Shown: piece by piece, positions 1-6,723 of the stretch
How positions within the stretch are numbered: the stretch's first letter is position 1
Layout: every line of letters starts with the position of its first letter
NCBI GenBank assembly: GCA_043101635.1
Contig: JBICIE010000147.1
Span: 1-18,293 of the forward strand
Length of the DNA: 18,293 nt
Source: CAYMJK01 sp043101635
GTDB taxonomy: Bacteria; Planctomycetota; Phycisphaerae; Phycisphaerales; UBA1924
Direction of reading: 5' to 3'
Notes under the pieces: model-generated
Told to the model about the DNA's origin: nothing
The model's database searches: none
The model's input: only the letters and a program-made list of their open reading frames with translations
Made by a program: the position numbers and the translations under genes

Positions 1-581
1 ATCCCGAGGTACTCGTACATGTGCTCGTCGTACATCTCGGCATCTTCATCGCGCGAGAGGTCCAGGCGCAGCTCGTTGATCACCTTGGTGCCCTGGGCGA
101 TCCAGCCGTCGAAGGTCTCGCGGCTGATGTTCTGCTGGATCCACGCGCCCACCGGGCCGCGGAACGGCGCCCGCTCCATCTGCGTGCCGGGGCGGCCGGT
201 GCGCTGGCAGATGAACGAGCCGGTCGGCGCTTCTTTCGCCTTGACGGCGATCTGCGGCGGCTCGCGCCCGATCTTCTTGAGCAGGTCGCCCATGGCGTTG
301 CGCGGCATCAGGTCGCCGCGCTCGGCCGCGGCCCGGTACCCGGCATCCAGCAGTTCGGCGGCTTCATCTTCCTTGCCGGCGCTGATGAGGGCCTCGCCGG
401 CAAGCTGATATGCCTTGCTCATGGCGGGGTTCAATTCGACGCACTTGCGGTAGGCTGCCGCGGCATCCTCCAGCCGGCCCGCCTGCCCGTAGGCGCCGCC
501 GAGGCTGAACCAGGCCATGTCGTTGTCCGGGTCTTCCCGGCACATGTTCTCGAACTGTGCGATGCGCTGCTCGATGTCCAT
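1..581 (-). CDS. TPR protein fused to YggX-like Fe(2+)-trafficking domain (3' end outside window)
   Basis: The visible 193 residues have two parts. Residues 1-80 form TPR-like helices (for example AWFSLGGAYGQAGRLEDAA, then a second helical pair). Residues 121-193 match the YggX/Iron_traffic family: an FIC segment with Cys125, then RAPFRGPVG, NISRETFDGW and KVINELRLDLSRDED. These correspond to the family's conserved Cys, PP.G.LG, ISK..W..W and LINE.RLN positions. YggX proteins are small cytosolic factors of about 90 residues linked to iron handling and protection of Fe-S clusters from oxidation; carrying that role over to this fusion is inference. The ATG at 579-581 has AGGAGG four bases upstream (complement of 586-591). 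The gene follows the DUF1015 gene by 28 bp, so the two are probably co-transcribed. The frame is open at base 1, and the alignment suggests it ends within a few codons. Confidence 0.85.
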   Translation of the reverse strand, partial: MDIEQRIAQFENMCREDPDNDMAWFSLGGAYGQAGRLEDAAAAYRKCVELNPAMSKAYQLAGEALISAGKEDEAAELLDAGYRAAAERGDLMPRNAMGDLLKKIGREPPQIAVKAKEAPTGSFICQRTGRPGTQMERAPFRGPVGAWIQQNISRETFDGWIAQGTKVINELRLDLSRDEDAEMYDEHMYEYLG

Positions 582-609
582 ATCGCCTCCTCGTGGCAGC
601 GGTGTTCGC

Positions 610-1956
610 TCAGGCCAGCGGGTTGATGAACAGCCCGGTGGCGAGCTTGGGGTAGAAGAAGGTGGACTTCTGCGGCATGAGTTCGCCAGCGCGGCTGATC
701 TCCTTGACCGCCTCCAGCGGGGTCGGACGCACGATCACGGCGAACTGGGCGAAGCCCGCGCCGCCGCCGGCGCCGGTTTCCGCGCCGGAGCCGATCTCGA
801 GAGCCTCGGCGACGCTGTGGGGGAAGGCCCACTTGACCGGCTGGCCGCCGTTGAGTTTGGGTTCGCAGATCTTCTCGACGATCAGGTGCTGGACGAGCGC
901 GACATCGAGCGTGCGCCAGGCGCGCGGCTTGTCGGCGAAATCGCGGGCGAGCGGGTCGGCATCCTTGAGGGCGCAGGTGAAGCACTCGCCGGATGCGAAG
1001 TCGATGAGACCGAGGACGCTGCGCCCTTCGGCGTTGGCCGGGTGATCGGCGACGGCCTGCTCGATCGCCCGCGCGCCGGCTCCGACGGACTGGATGGTGA
1101 AGTACGGGTCGAGGGCGATGCGCAGGGCATTGAGCGAGTAGTCCTTCATGGCGCCGAGCACGCGGTGCGTCGGGCCGATGGCGAGGCCGGGATCAGACAT
1201 GCCGACGAGCACCATCATGGTGCGACGGGCGGGATGGTCGGCGGGCACGGGGCCGGCGGCTTCGAGGCTGGCGAGATAGTTCAGCGCGGTGTTGTAGCGG
1301 TGGTGGCCATCGGCGATGAAGATGTCCTCGCCGGCGAGGGCGTCGCGGTAGGCGCCGATGGTGGGGGTGTCGTCGATGGTCCAGACCTCGTGCAGGACGC
1401 CATCGCCGAGGTCGGCGGTCATGTCGGGCTTGCGGGCGGCCATGACCTTGTGCAGCAGGGCGGTGGCGGCGCCGGTGTCATCCGCGTGCAGGCTGAAGAT
1501 GGGGGAAAACTGGGCGCTGGTGGCCTTCATGAGGGCGAGGCGGTCTTCCTTGGGGCCGCTGAAGGTCTGCTCGTGGGGGAGGACGCCGCCGCCCTCGCGC
1601 GGGCCGAAGGGGACGGTCTGGACGCAGCAGGCCATGCCGCAGCGCTGGTAGCGGTCGCCTCGGAAGTCGAAGCTCTGGCGGTACGCGAACATGGCGGGGG
1701 TATCGCGCCGGCTCAGGGCGCCTTCGGCGAGCCAGGCGCGGTACTGCTCGGCAGCGCCCTGATAGGCGGCGGGGGGGCCGAGTTCCTTGGCGGGGGTGTG
1801 GGGGAGGTCGATGGCGACGACGTTGCGCGGGTCGTGGGAGAGCAGTTCGGCCTTCTGGCGCGTGTCGATGACGTCGTAGGGGGGCGCGACGAAGCGGCTG
1901 ACATCGCCGCGACCGCTGCTGTACTGGACCGCGGCGAAGGGATAGACGGCTGGCAT
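610..1956 (-). CDS. DUF1015 family protein
   Basis: This 448-residue protein matches the DUF1015 (COG4198) family over its length. It opens with YPFAAVQYSSGRGDVSRFVAPPYDVI, typical of the family N-terminus, and carries the hallmark ADGHHRYNTAL motif in the middle. The family has no firmly established activity; a distant relation to ParB/SerK-like kinases and frequent proximity to serine-biosynthesis genes have been noted, so the product is best left unassigned. There is no signal peptide or membrane segment, so it should be cytosolic. The ATG at 1954-1956 is chosen because AGGAGGA (complement of 1961-1967) lies four bases upstream and the family N-terminus begins exactly there. It diverges from purQ and is followed 28 bp later by the TPR-YggX gene. 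Confidence 0.88.
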   Translation of the reverse strand: MPAVYPFAAVQYSSGRGDVSRFVAPPYDVIDTRQKAELLSHDPRNVVAIDLPHTPAKELGPPAAYQGAAEQYRAWLAEGALSRRDTPAMFAYRQSFDFRGDRYQRCGMACCVQTVPFGPREGGGVLPHEQTFSGPKEDRLALMKATSAQFSPIFSLHADDTGAATALLHKVMAARKPDMTADLGDGVLHEVWTIDDTPTIGAYRDALAGEDIFIADGHHRYNTALNYLASLEAAGPVPADHPARRTMMVLVGMSDPGLAIGPTHRVLGAMKDYSLNALRIALDPYFTIQSVGAGARAIEQAVADHPANAEGRSVLGLIDFASGECFTCALKDADPLARDFADKPRAWRTLDVALVQHLIVEKICEPKLNGGQPVKWAFPHSVAEALEIGSGAETGAGGGAGFAQFAVIVRPTPLEAVKEISRAGELMPQKSTFFYPKLATGLFINPLA

Positions 1957-1960
1957 CGGG

Positions 1961-1967
1961 TCCTCCT
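1961..1967 (-). promoter_or_regulatory. Shine-Dalgarno sequence of the DUF1015 gene
   Basis: The minus strand reads AGGAGGA here, four bases before the ATG at 1956. It fixes the start of the DUF1015 gene and contrasts with the divergent purQ gene, which has no such sequence. Confidence 0.8.
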
Positions 1968-1979
1968 GTCGGCTGGGCG

Positions 1980-2011
1980 GGATAGTAGGAAGGCGGCGCC
2001 GGCTGCTATCC
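1980..2011. promoter_or_regulatory. Divergent promoter region with imperfect inverted repeat
   Basis: The two arms are GGATAGTAG (1980-1988) and CTGCTATCC (2003-2011), a 9-bp inverted repeat with one mismatch and a 14-nt spacer. Each arm holds a -10-like hexamer. On the minus strand this is TACTAT (complement of 1982-1987), which would start an RNA a few bases before the DUF1015 Shine-Dalgarno sequence. On the plus strand it is TATCCT (2007-2012), five bases before the GTG of purQ at 2018. No clear -35 box is visible on either side. The repeat may be paired promoters, an operator, or both. Confidence 0.45.
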
Positions 2012-2017
2012 TTGCCC

Positions 2018-2797
2018 GTGGCGCGAGCGATCGTCATCCGGACCGAGGGGATCAACTGCGACGAGGAGATGGTGCGCGGGTTCCGGCTGGCGGGGGCGGA
2101 GGTGGAACTGCTGCATCTTGGGCGGCTGGCGCCCGAGCCGCAGCGGCTGGATGGGTGCGATCTGATCGGGTTTCCCGGCGGCTTCAGCTATGGGGACGAC
2201 ATCGCCAGCGGGCGGATCTTCGGGGCCCGGGTGCGCGAGGCGCTGATGGGGCCGCTGCAGGCGGCGGCTGCGCGCGGGTGCGCGATGATCGGGATCTGCA
2301 ACGGCTTCCAGGTGATGGTCGAGGCCGGGCTGCTGCCGGGGATCGGCGCCGGGAGCGCTCGCGGCGCGATGACGCTGTGCGACAACGCCAGCGGGCGGTA
2401 CGAAGACCGCTGGGTGGGGGTGGATCCGGAGCCGTCATCCGCGTGCGTGTGGACGAGGCCGCTGGCGGAGTTGCCGGATGAGACGCGGATGCTGCCGGTG
2501 GGCCACGGCGAGGGAAGGCTCGTATTCGACAGCCCGCAGACGCTGGCGCGGCTGGAGGCGGCGGGGCAGATCGCGCTGCGGTACCGGGACAACTTCAACG
2601 GCTCGCAGGGGGCGGTGGCGGGGGTGTGCGACCCGAGCGGGCGCATCTTCGGGCTGATGCCGCATCCGGACCGGTTCCTGGACTGGACGCGGCATCCGTT
2701 CTGGACGCGGCTGGATCCGTCGCAGCGCGGCGGGGAGGCGCCGGGGGTGCGGATGTTCCGGGCGGCGGTCGAAGCTGTGGCGTCGGCGGCGGTGTAG
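2018..2797 (+). CDS. purQ: Phosphoribosylformylglycinamidine synthase subunit PurQ (glutaminase)
   Basis: PurQ is the class I glutamine amidotransferase that supplies ammonia to PurL for the conversion of FGAR to FGAM in purine synthesis. The 259-residue protein starts ARAIVIRTEGINCDEEM, close to other PurQ N-termini. It has the FPGGFSYGDD segment, the nucleophile elbow GICNGFQ (Cys94) and the C-terminal GLMPHPDRF block (His216). The third triad position, normally Glu in HPE, is Asp218. The length suits the large PurQ form found with separate PurL and PurS. GTG at 2018 is preferred to the in-frame TTG at 2012: it gives the usual N-terminus, and TATCCT lies five bases upstream as in a leaderless gene, with no Shine-Dalgarno sequence for either start. 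Neither purL nor purS is adjacent. Confidence 0.93.
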   Translation: MARAIVIRTEGINCDEEMVRGFRLAGAEVELLHLGRLAPEPQRLDGCDLIGFPGGFSYGDDIASGRIFGARVREALMGPLQAAAARGCAMIGICNGFQVMVEAGLLPGIGAGSARGAMTLCDNASGRYEDRWVGVDPEPSSACVWTRPLAELPDETRMLPVGHGEGRLVFDSPQTLARLEAAGQIALRYRDNFNGSQGAVAGVCDPSGRIFGLMPHPDRFLDWTRHPFWTRLDPSQRGGEAPGVRMFRAAVEAVASAAV

Positions 2798-2822
2798 CGG
2801 GAGTCACATCATCGAGTCGCAG

Positions 2823-2919
2823 GCGTTCGCTGCTTCGCCCTTTCGGGCGAACGCGGGCTGGAAGCCCGCGCCCCTGGGGTAGGACCCGGGTGTGGAAGAC
2901 ATCGCCCGGAAGGGCGATG
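2823..2919. repeat. Cluster of three palindromic hairpins, possible dispersed intergenic repeat
   Basis: Three perfect hairpins lie in the 137-bp gap after purQ. The first is TTCGCCC-TTTC-GGGCGAA (2834-2851), which can also pair through outer arms GCGTTCGC (2823-2830) and GCGAACGC (2847-2854). The second is GCGGGCT-GGA-AGCCCGC (2853-2869). The third is CATCGCCC-GGAA-GGGCGATG (2900-2919). No T-run follows any of them. They could end purQ transcription, but packed GC-rich palindromes of this kind resemble REP-like elements. Only one copy lies in this window. Confidence 0.6.
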
Positions 2920-2923
2920 CCAC

Positions 2924-2929
2924 TAAAGT
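2924..2929 (+). promoter_or_regulatory. -10-like TAAAGT, putative leaderless promoter
   Basis: TAAAGT lies five bases before the ATG at 2935. A -10 element here would start the RNA at or very near the start codon. No -35 box or Shine-Dalgarno sequence is evident. The geometry matches that before purQ and mnmA. Confidence 0.45.
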
Positions 2930-2934
2930 CAGGC

Positions 2935-3780
2935 ATGCAGCCGGCGGAGGTTCGCGTCGAGTACGACCAGATGTGCGTGCAGTGCGGATATCAGCTGCGC
3001 GGACTGGCGGTGACGGGGGTGTGCCCGGAGTGCGGGACGGCCATCGCCCGGAGCTTTCGGGGTGATCGGCTGTCGGCGGCGGATCCGGCGTATGTCGGGG
3101 CGCTGCAGACCGGGACGCGACGGCTGCTGGTTGGGATTGTGGCGCTGCTGCTGGTCGGCGCCGTGCTGCTGGCGGCGGCGATCATCGACGACACGGTGGG
3201 GTTCATCCCTGATCGGCTGGCGAACATCATCGCCTCGGTGGCGATCCTGTGGCCGCTGGTGGTGATCGTTCAGGGCGTCTTTGCGATCAGTGCGCGGGAC
3301 AGCGAGGGTGTGGGAGGGCACCGGATCGAGATCGGGAGGACGGCAGCGCGGCCCGGCGCGGTCGCGGCGCTCGGCGCGGCTGGCGGGGGCTTTGCGCTGG
3401 ATGCGATCGGGGTTCGGGGCGCCGTCTTCCTGGCGGTCACGGAGATCATCGTGCTGCTCGGGGCGATTGCGGCGCTGATCGGCACATGGCTGCTGTACTC
3501 GGTGATCGTGCGCCGGATGGGGGACCGGCAGCTTGGCCGGCAGCTTCGCAATCTGACCGCGCTCGGCGTGACCACCGCGATAATCTACTTCGCCGAGTCG
3601 CTGGCGCCGGGGCGGCTTGCGCGGTGGCTGGAGGGGCTCGGCGCGATCGGGCTGTTCAGTTGTCTGATTCTGGGTATCGGGTTCCTGGACGCGGTCCGGC
3701 TGGGGCTTCGCCGGGACTGGCACGCGGCGCGGGCGCTGCGGGCCCCGCCGCATCCGGCGTCCGGCGAGCCGGTAGACTGA
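2935..3780 (+). CDS. Zinc-ribbon polytopic membrane protein
   Basis: I do not recognise a named family with a known function. The 281-residue protein begins with a zinc ribbon at residues 14-33: Cys14 and Cys17 in a CxxCGYxLxGL block, then Cys30 and Cys33 in CPECG. Several hydrophobic stretches follow that look membrane-spanning, including LLVGIVALLLVGAVLLAAA, IIASVAILWPLVVIVQGVF, the FLAVTEIIVLLGAIAALIG region and GLFSCLILGIGFLDAV. This suggests an inner-membrane protein with a cytosolic metal-binding head. The start at 2935 is chosen over an upstream in-frame ATG at 2917 because that one lies inside the hairpin cluster, while TAAAGT sits five bases before 2935. The next gene begins 6 bp later and encodes a paralogue with the same ribbon. 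Confidence 0.75.
   Translation: MQPAEVRVEYDQMCVQCGYQLRGLAVTGVCPECGTAIARSFRGDRLSAADPAYVGALQTGTRRLLVGIVALLLVGAVLLAAAIIDDTVGFIPDRLANIIASVAILWPLVVIVQGVFAISARDSEGVGGHRIEIGRTAARPGAVAALGAAGGGFALDAIGVRGAVFLAVTEIIVLLGAIAALIGTWLLYSVIVRRMGDRQLGRQLRNLTALGVTTAIIYFAESLAPGRLARWLEGLGAIGLFSCLILGIGFLDAVRLGLRRDWHAARALRAPPHPASGEPVD
3773..3778 (+). promoter_or_regulatory. -10-like TAGACT, putative leaderless promoter
   Basis: TAGACT overlaps the last codons of the upstream zinc-ribbon gene and ends eight bases before the ATG at 3787. No Shine-Dalgarno sequence is present. The spacing is longer than in the three sister sites, so support is weaker. Confidence 0.35.
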
Positions 3781-3786
3781 ACGACC

Positions 3787-4926
3787 ATGCCCATCGACCC
3801 GCGGGAAATGGACCGGTACGCCGTCAAGGAGTACTACCAGCACGATGCGCCGTGCAAGCGGTGCGGGTACAACCTCAAGGGGCTGGTGAAGGGAGGCAAG
3901 TGCCCGGAGTGCGGGTTCCAGCGCAAAATCGGGGGGGTGCTGGCGGCGCGGGACAACCTGTTGTACGCCCCGCCCGGGTATCTGCGGACGCTGCAGATCG
4001 GGGCCATGCTGATGGGGGCGGGTGTCGTGGGGGCGGGGCTGGTGGCGGCGATGGGGGTCGCCCAGAGCCCCGAGCGGGCCGCGGCTGGGGTGCGGCTGGT
4101 GGCGAGCGGGCTGTGGCTGGTTGGCGTGTGGATCATGACCTCGCCGCGGCAGGTGAGCGAGCGGACGCCGGTGAACCCGCGGGAGGAGTGGAAGGTCGGG
4201 CGCTGGGTGAACCGGGGTGTGCAGAGCTGCTGGCTGCTGGCGGCGCTGGCGGTGATGGCGGACATCCGCGGCCCGTCGCCGCTGGTCGGTGGCGCGACGG
4301 CGTGGTCGGTGGCCGGGGGGATCCTCGAGGTGATCGCGATGTTCGGACTGGTGCCGCTGGCGTTCCAGATCGCCGAGCTTGCCGAGTGGGGGGCGGATTC
4401 GGGTCTGGCGGCGCGGCTGCGGGGGGCGGCGTGGGGGCTGGCGGTGTTCGGGATCATCGTGTACGCGGGGGCGCTGGCGCCGACGCTGCTGGGGCCGTTC
4501 GGGTTCTTTCTGCTGATTCCGCTGCTGGTGTGCGCCGGGCTGTGGGTGATCTCGCTGCTGGCGTTCGGCGTGAGCGTGCTGCAGTTTGCGCTGATGACGA
4601 ACTGGGCGATCGTGAACTCGGAGCATCTGGCAGCGCGGGATGCGCGGCTGCGGGAGCGGCACGCGCGGGATCAGCGGGCGGCGGCGGCGGGCGTGTACCG
4701 GGATGTGGCCGGGCTGACGCTGGAGCGAGAGAACGCCGGCGGCGTCTGCCCGCAGTGCGGGTACTCGCTGGAGGGGCTGCCGCCGAATGCGCCGTGCCCG
4801 GAGTGCGGCAATGAACTCTCGCCGATGCCGGCGCGGAAGGCGCCGCCGGAGGCTCGGCCGGCGTGGATGCGCGATGACGCTCCGATTCCGCTGGAGCCGG
4901 AGGCGCCGCCGAAGCGGATCAAATGA
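3787..4926 (+). CDS. Membrane protein with zinc ribbons at both ends
   Basis: The function is unknown. The 379-residue protein has an N-terminal zinc ribbon (Cys23, Cys26, Cys39, Cys42) and a second C-terminal ribbon (about Cys321, Cys324, Cys337, Cys340). Both use CxxCGYxLxGL followed five residues later by CPECG, the same spacing as in the upstream protein. Between them lie about six hydrophobic segments, for example AMLMGAGVVGAGLVAAMGV, VRLVASGLWLVGVWIM, GLAVFGIIVYAGALAPTLLG and LLIPLLVCAGLWVISLLAF. An Arg/Glu-rich stretch (about 277-310) links the last segment to the second ribbon. A Pro-rich tail ends in basic residues. The layout suggests a membrane protein with metal-binding ends in the cytosol. 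It follows its paralogue by 6 bp and precedes mnmA by 17 bp, but no functional link to mnmA is apparent. Confidence 0.78.
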   Translation: MPIDPREMDRYAVKEYYQHDAPCKRCGYNLKGLVKGGKCPECGFQRKIGGVLAARDNLLYAPPGYLRTLQIGAMLMGAGVVGAGLVAAMGVAQSPERAAAGVRLVASGLWLVGVWIMTSPRQVSERTPVNPREEWKVGRWVNRGVQSCWLLAALAVMADIRGPSPLVGGATAWSVAGGILEVIAMFGLVPLAFQIAELAEWGADSGLAARLRGAAWGLAVFGIIVYAGALAPTLLGPFGFFLLIPLLVCAGLWVISLLAFGVSVLQFALMTNWAIVNSEHLAARDARLRERHARDQRAAAAGVYRDVAGLTLERENAGGVCPQCGYSLEGLPPNAPCPECGNELSPMPARKAPPEARPAWMRDDAPIPLEPEAPPKRIK

Positions 4927-4932
4927 GCCTGT

Positions 4933-4938
4933 TAGAAT
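4933..4938 (+). promoter_or_regulatory. Extended -10-like TGTTAGAAT, putative leaderless promoter of mnmA
   Basis: TAGAAT is preceded by TGT (4930-4932), giving an extended -10 shape, and is followed by five bases and then the GTG at 4944. Transcription would start at about the first base of the start codon. There is no Shine-Dalgarno sequence. Confidence 0.5.
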
Positions 4939-4943
4939 GACTC

Positions 4944-6197
4944 GTGCAGGCGCCAGCGGTCCATACCAGTTCTCGCGCGACGCGGGGCAAGGCTCTCGTT
5001 GCGATGAGCGGCGGGGTCGACTCATCGGTGGCGGCGGCGACGCTGGTGCGCGACGGGTGGGAGGTGATCGGGTGCTTCATGCGCCTGGGCTCGCCGGGGG
5101 AGGAGATTGGCCGGGCGCGGCTGGATGGGGCGTGTGATGGCGCGAGGGAAGGGGGGGTGGGAGAAGGGGAAGGAGGAGGGGAGGAAGGCCCCTCACGGAG
5201 TGGGGGGGTACCCAAGCCGGTGCGGATCGGGAAGCAGGGGTGCTGCTCGGTGGGGGATGCGGCGGACGCCCGGCAGGTGGCGGCGGAACTGGGCGTGCCG
5301 CTGTACGTGTGCAACTTCAAGCGCGACTTCGGGCGGATCATCGACTACTTCGTGGATGAGTACGCGTCGGGGCGGACGCCGAACCCGTGCGTGCGGTGCA
5401 ATGACTGGCTGAAGTTCGGCAAATTGCACGAGTACGCCCGGCAGGTCGGGGCGACGCACGTGGCGAGCGGGCACTATGCGCGGATCGATCACTCTGGCGC
5501 GCAGCCGCGACTGATGCGGGCGCGGGATGCGGCCAAGGACCAGTCGTACGTGCTGTTCGGGATCCCGCGCGAGCAGCTTGGCAGCACGCTGCTGCCCGTC
5601 GGGGAGTTCGAGGACAAGGGCGCGGTGCGCGACGAGGCGCGCCGGCTCGGGCTGCCGGTGTTCGACAAGCCGGACTCCTACGAGATCTGTTTCGTGCCGG
5701 GGAACGACTACGCGGCCTTTGTCGAGCAGCGCCGGCCGGAGCTGCGACGAGAAGGACGGATCATCGACACCGCGTCGCGCGAGCTGGGGCGGCACGAGGG
5801 GCAGCACCGCTTCACGATCGGGCAGCGGCGGGGGACGGGCGTGGCGCTCGGTCTGCCGGCGTATGTCGTGGGGCGCGATCCGGAGGCCAATACGGTGACG
5901 CTCGGCGGGACTGACGACCTGATGACCGAGCGCATCGAGGTTGGTGAGGTGAACTGGCTGGTCGATCACGGCGTCTTTACGGAATGGCAGGCGCTGGAAG
6001 CGCAGTACCGCGCTCACGGCGCGCCGGCGCGGTGCCGGGTACGCCGCGTGGCGGATAGCGCCGGTCCGACGCCCTCGGGCCGACGGGGGCGGCTGGAGGT
6101 GCGCTTCGACGAACCGCAGCGGGCGGTTGCGCCCGGGCAGGCGCTGGCGCTGTACGACAAGGGAGGCGCGCTTGTGGCGGGTGGGTGGATTGCGTAG
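4944..6197 (+). CDS. mnmA: tRNA-specific 2-thiouridylase MnmA
   Basis: MnmA adenylates and thiolates U34 in the wobble position of Lys, Glu and Gln tRNAs, taking sulfur from a persulfide relay. The 417-residue protein has the PP-loop SGGVDSS (residues 22-28), the catalytic Cys149 in NPCVRC and the persulfide Cys249 in EICFVPGNDY. The usual middle block HRFTIGQRRGTGVALG and a C-terminal beta-barrel segment are present. It is longer than the common size of about 360-380 residues because of a Gly/Glu-rich stretch at about residues 62-92, before the conserved KQGCCSVGDAADAR segment. GTG at 4944 is chosen because it gives a short tail before the PP-loop and is preceded by a -10-like TAGAAT. A later start at the ATG of residue 21 would trim the beta-strand that leads into the PP-loop. 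Confidence 0.95.
   Translation: MQAPAVHTSSRATRGKALVAMSGGVDSSVAAATLVRDGWEVIGCFMRLGSPGEEIGRARLDGACDGAREGGVGEGEGGGEEGPSRSGGVPKPVRIGKQGCCSVGDAADARQVAAELGVPLYVCNFKRDFGRIIDYFVDEYASGRTPNPCVRCNDWLKFGKLHEYARQVGATHVASGHYARIDHSGAQPRLMRARDAAKDQSYVLFGIPREQLGSTLLPVGEFEDKGAVRDEARRLGLPVFDKPDSYEICFVPGNDYAAFVEQRRPELRREGRIIDTASRELGRHEGQHRFTIGQRRGTGVALGLPAYVVGRDPEANTVTLGGTDDLMTERIEVGEVNWLVDHGVFTEWQALEAQYRAHGAPARCRVRRVADSAGPTPSGRRGRLEVRFDEPQRAVAPGQALALYDKGGALVAGGWIA
5144..5208 (+). repeat. G-rich purine tract with quadruplex-forming pattern inside mnmA
   Basis: From 5144 to 5188 the plus strand is purine except for one T at 5158. It holds G7 (5151-5157), G3 (5159-5161), G4 (5166-5169) and G4 (5178-5181), and a further G7 follows at 5202-5208. 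Splitting the first G7 gives four G-runs with loops of 1, 1 and 4 bases, which fits a canonical G-quadruplex. The tract encodes the Gly/Glu-rich insertion of MnmA. Confidence 0.6.
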
Positions 6198-6312
6198 CCC
6201 TTCTCGGACAACGGCATCCGCGCAACACAGGCCAGATTCCGAGGGATTCGAAGGAACTGGCCCGGGGCCTCAAGCCTGGCCATCGACTCGCCGATCCGGC
6301 GGCTGAGGCGCT
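6198..6312 (+). other. Intergenic gap between mnmA and the receiver gene
   Basis: This 115-bp gap has no convincing gene. A weak inverted repeat pairs GGCCAG (6230-6235) with CTGGCC (6257-6262) across a 21-nt loop, without a T-run. Just before the receiver gene a GAGG sequence lies about four bases from the ATG and may serve as a weak ribosome binding site. A promoter is likely somewhere here, but no clear elements can be named. Confidence 0.4.
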
Positions 6313-6720
6313 ATGGGTACGGGACCGCACATCCTTCTGGCCGACGACGAAGCGCACGTGGTGCTGATCCTGGCGCGGCGGCTGGCGGCCGAGGGTTATC
6401 GGCTGACGGAAGCGAGCAACGGACGGGAGGCCCTGGAGGCGGCCCGGCGGGAGGCGCCGGACCTGATCATCACGGATCTGCAGATGCCGCAGATGACCGG
6501 CCTGGAGCTCGCCCTGGCGCTGCGCGAAGATCCGCGGACAGCGGCGGCGCCGCTGATCATGCTGACGGGTCGCGGCTATACGGTGGATCCAGAGACGCTG
6601 GCGCAGACCAACATCCGTGAGCTCCGATCCAAGCCATTCAGCGCCCGGACGATCGTGCAACTGGTCGGTGAAATCCTCGGCACGGACCGGGCGGTACCGG
6701 TCTCCAGCCGCGCTGCATGA
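6313..6720 (+). CDS. Stand-alone CheY-like response regulator receiver
   Basis: The 135-residue protein is a single receiver domain. The acidic pocket is Asp11-Asp12, the phospho-acceptor is Asp55 in DLIITDLQMPQMTG, the switch Thr is Thr85 in MLTGRG, and the conserved Lys is Lys107 in SKPFS. No output domain follows, so it should act by binding another protein when phosphorylated. Its stop codon lies 3 bp before the HD-GYP gene, so the two are almost certainly co-transcribed and probably work in one pathway. The cognate kinase is not adjacent on this strand; the histidine kinase at the far end of the window is one candidate, which is speculative. Confidence 0.92.
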   Translation: MGTGPHILLADDEAHVVLILARRLAAEGYRLTEASNGREALEAARREAPDLIITDLQMPQMTGLELALALREDPRTAAAPLIMLTGRGYTVDPETLAQTNIRELRSKPFSARTIVQLVGEILGTDRAVPVSSRAA

Positions 6721-6723
6721 GCC

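Noticed and set aside
517..2481. A 654-codon open frame on the plus strand
   Set aside because: It runs antisense to the DUF1015 gene and overlaps purQ in another frame. The product is Gly/Ala/Asp-rich with no family motifs, as expected for the antisense of a GC-rich gene.
2929..5025. A 698-codon open frame on the minus strand
   Set aside because: It is antisense to the two zinc-ribbon genes; the product is an Arg/Pro/His-rich string with no domains.
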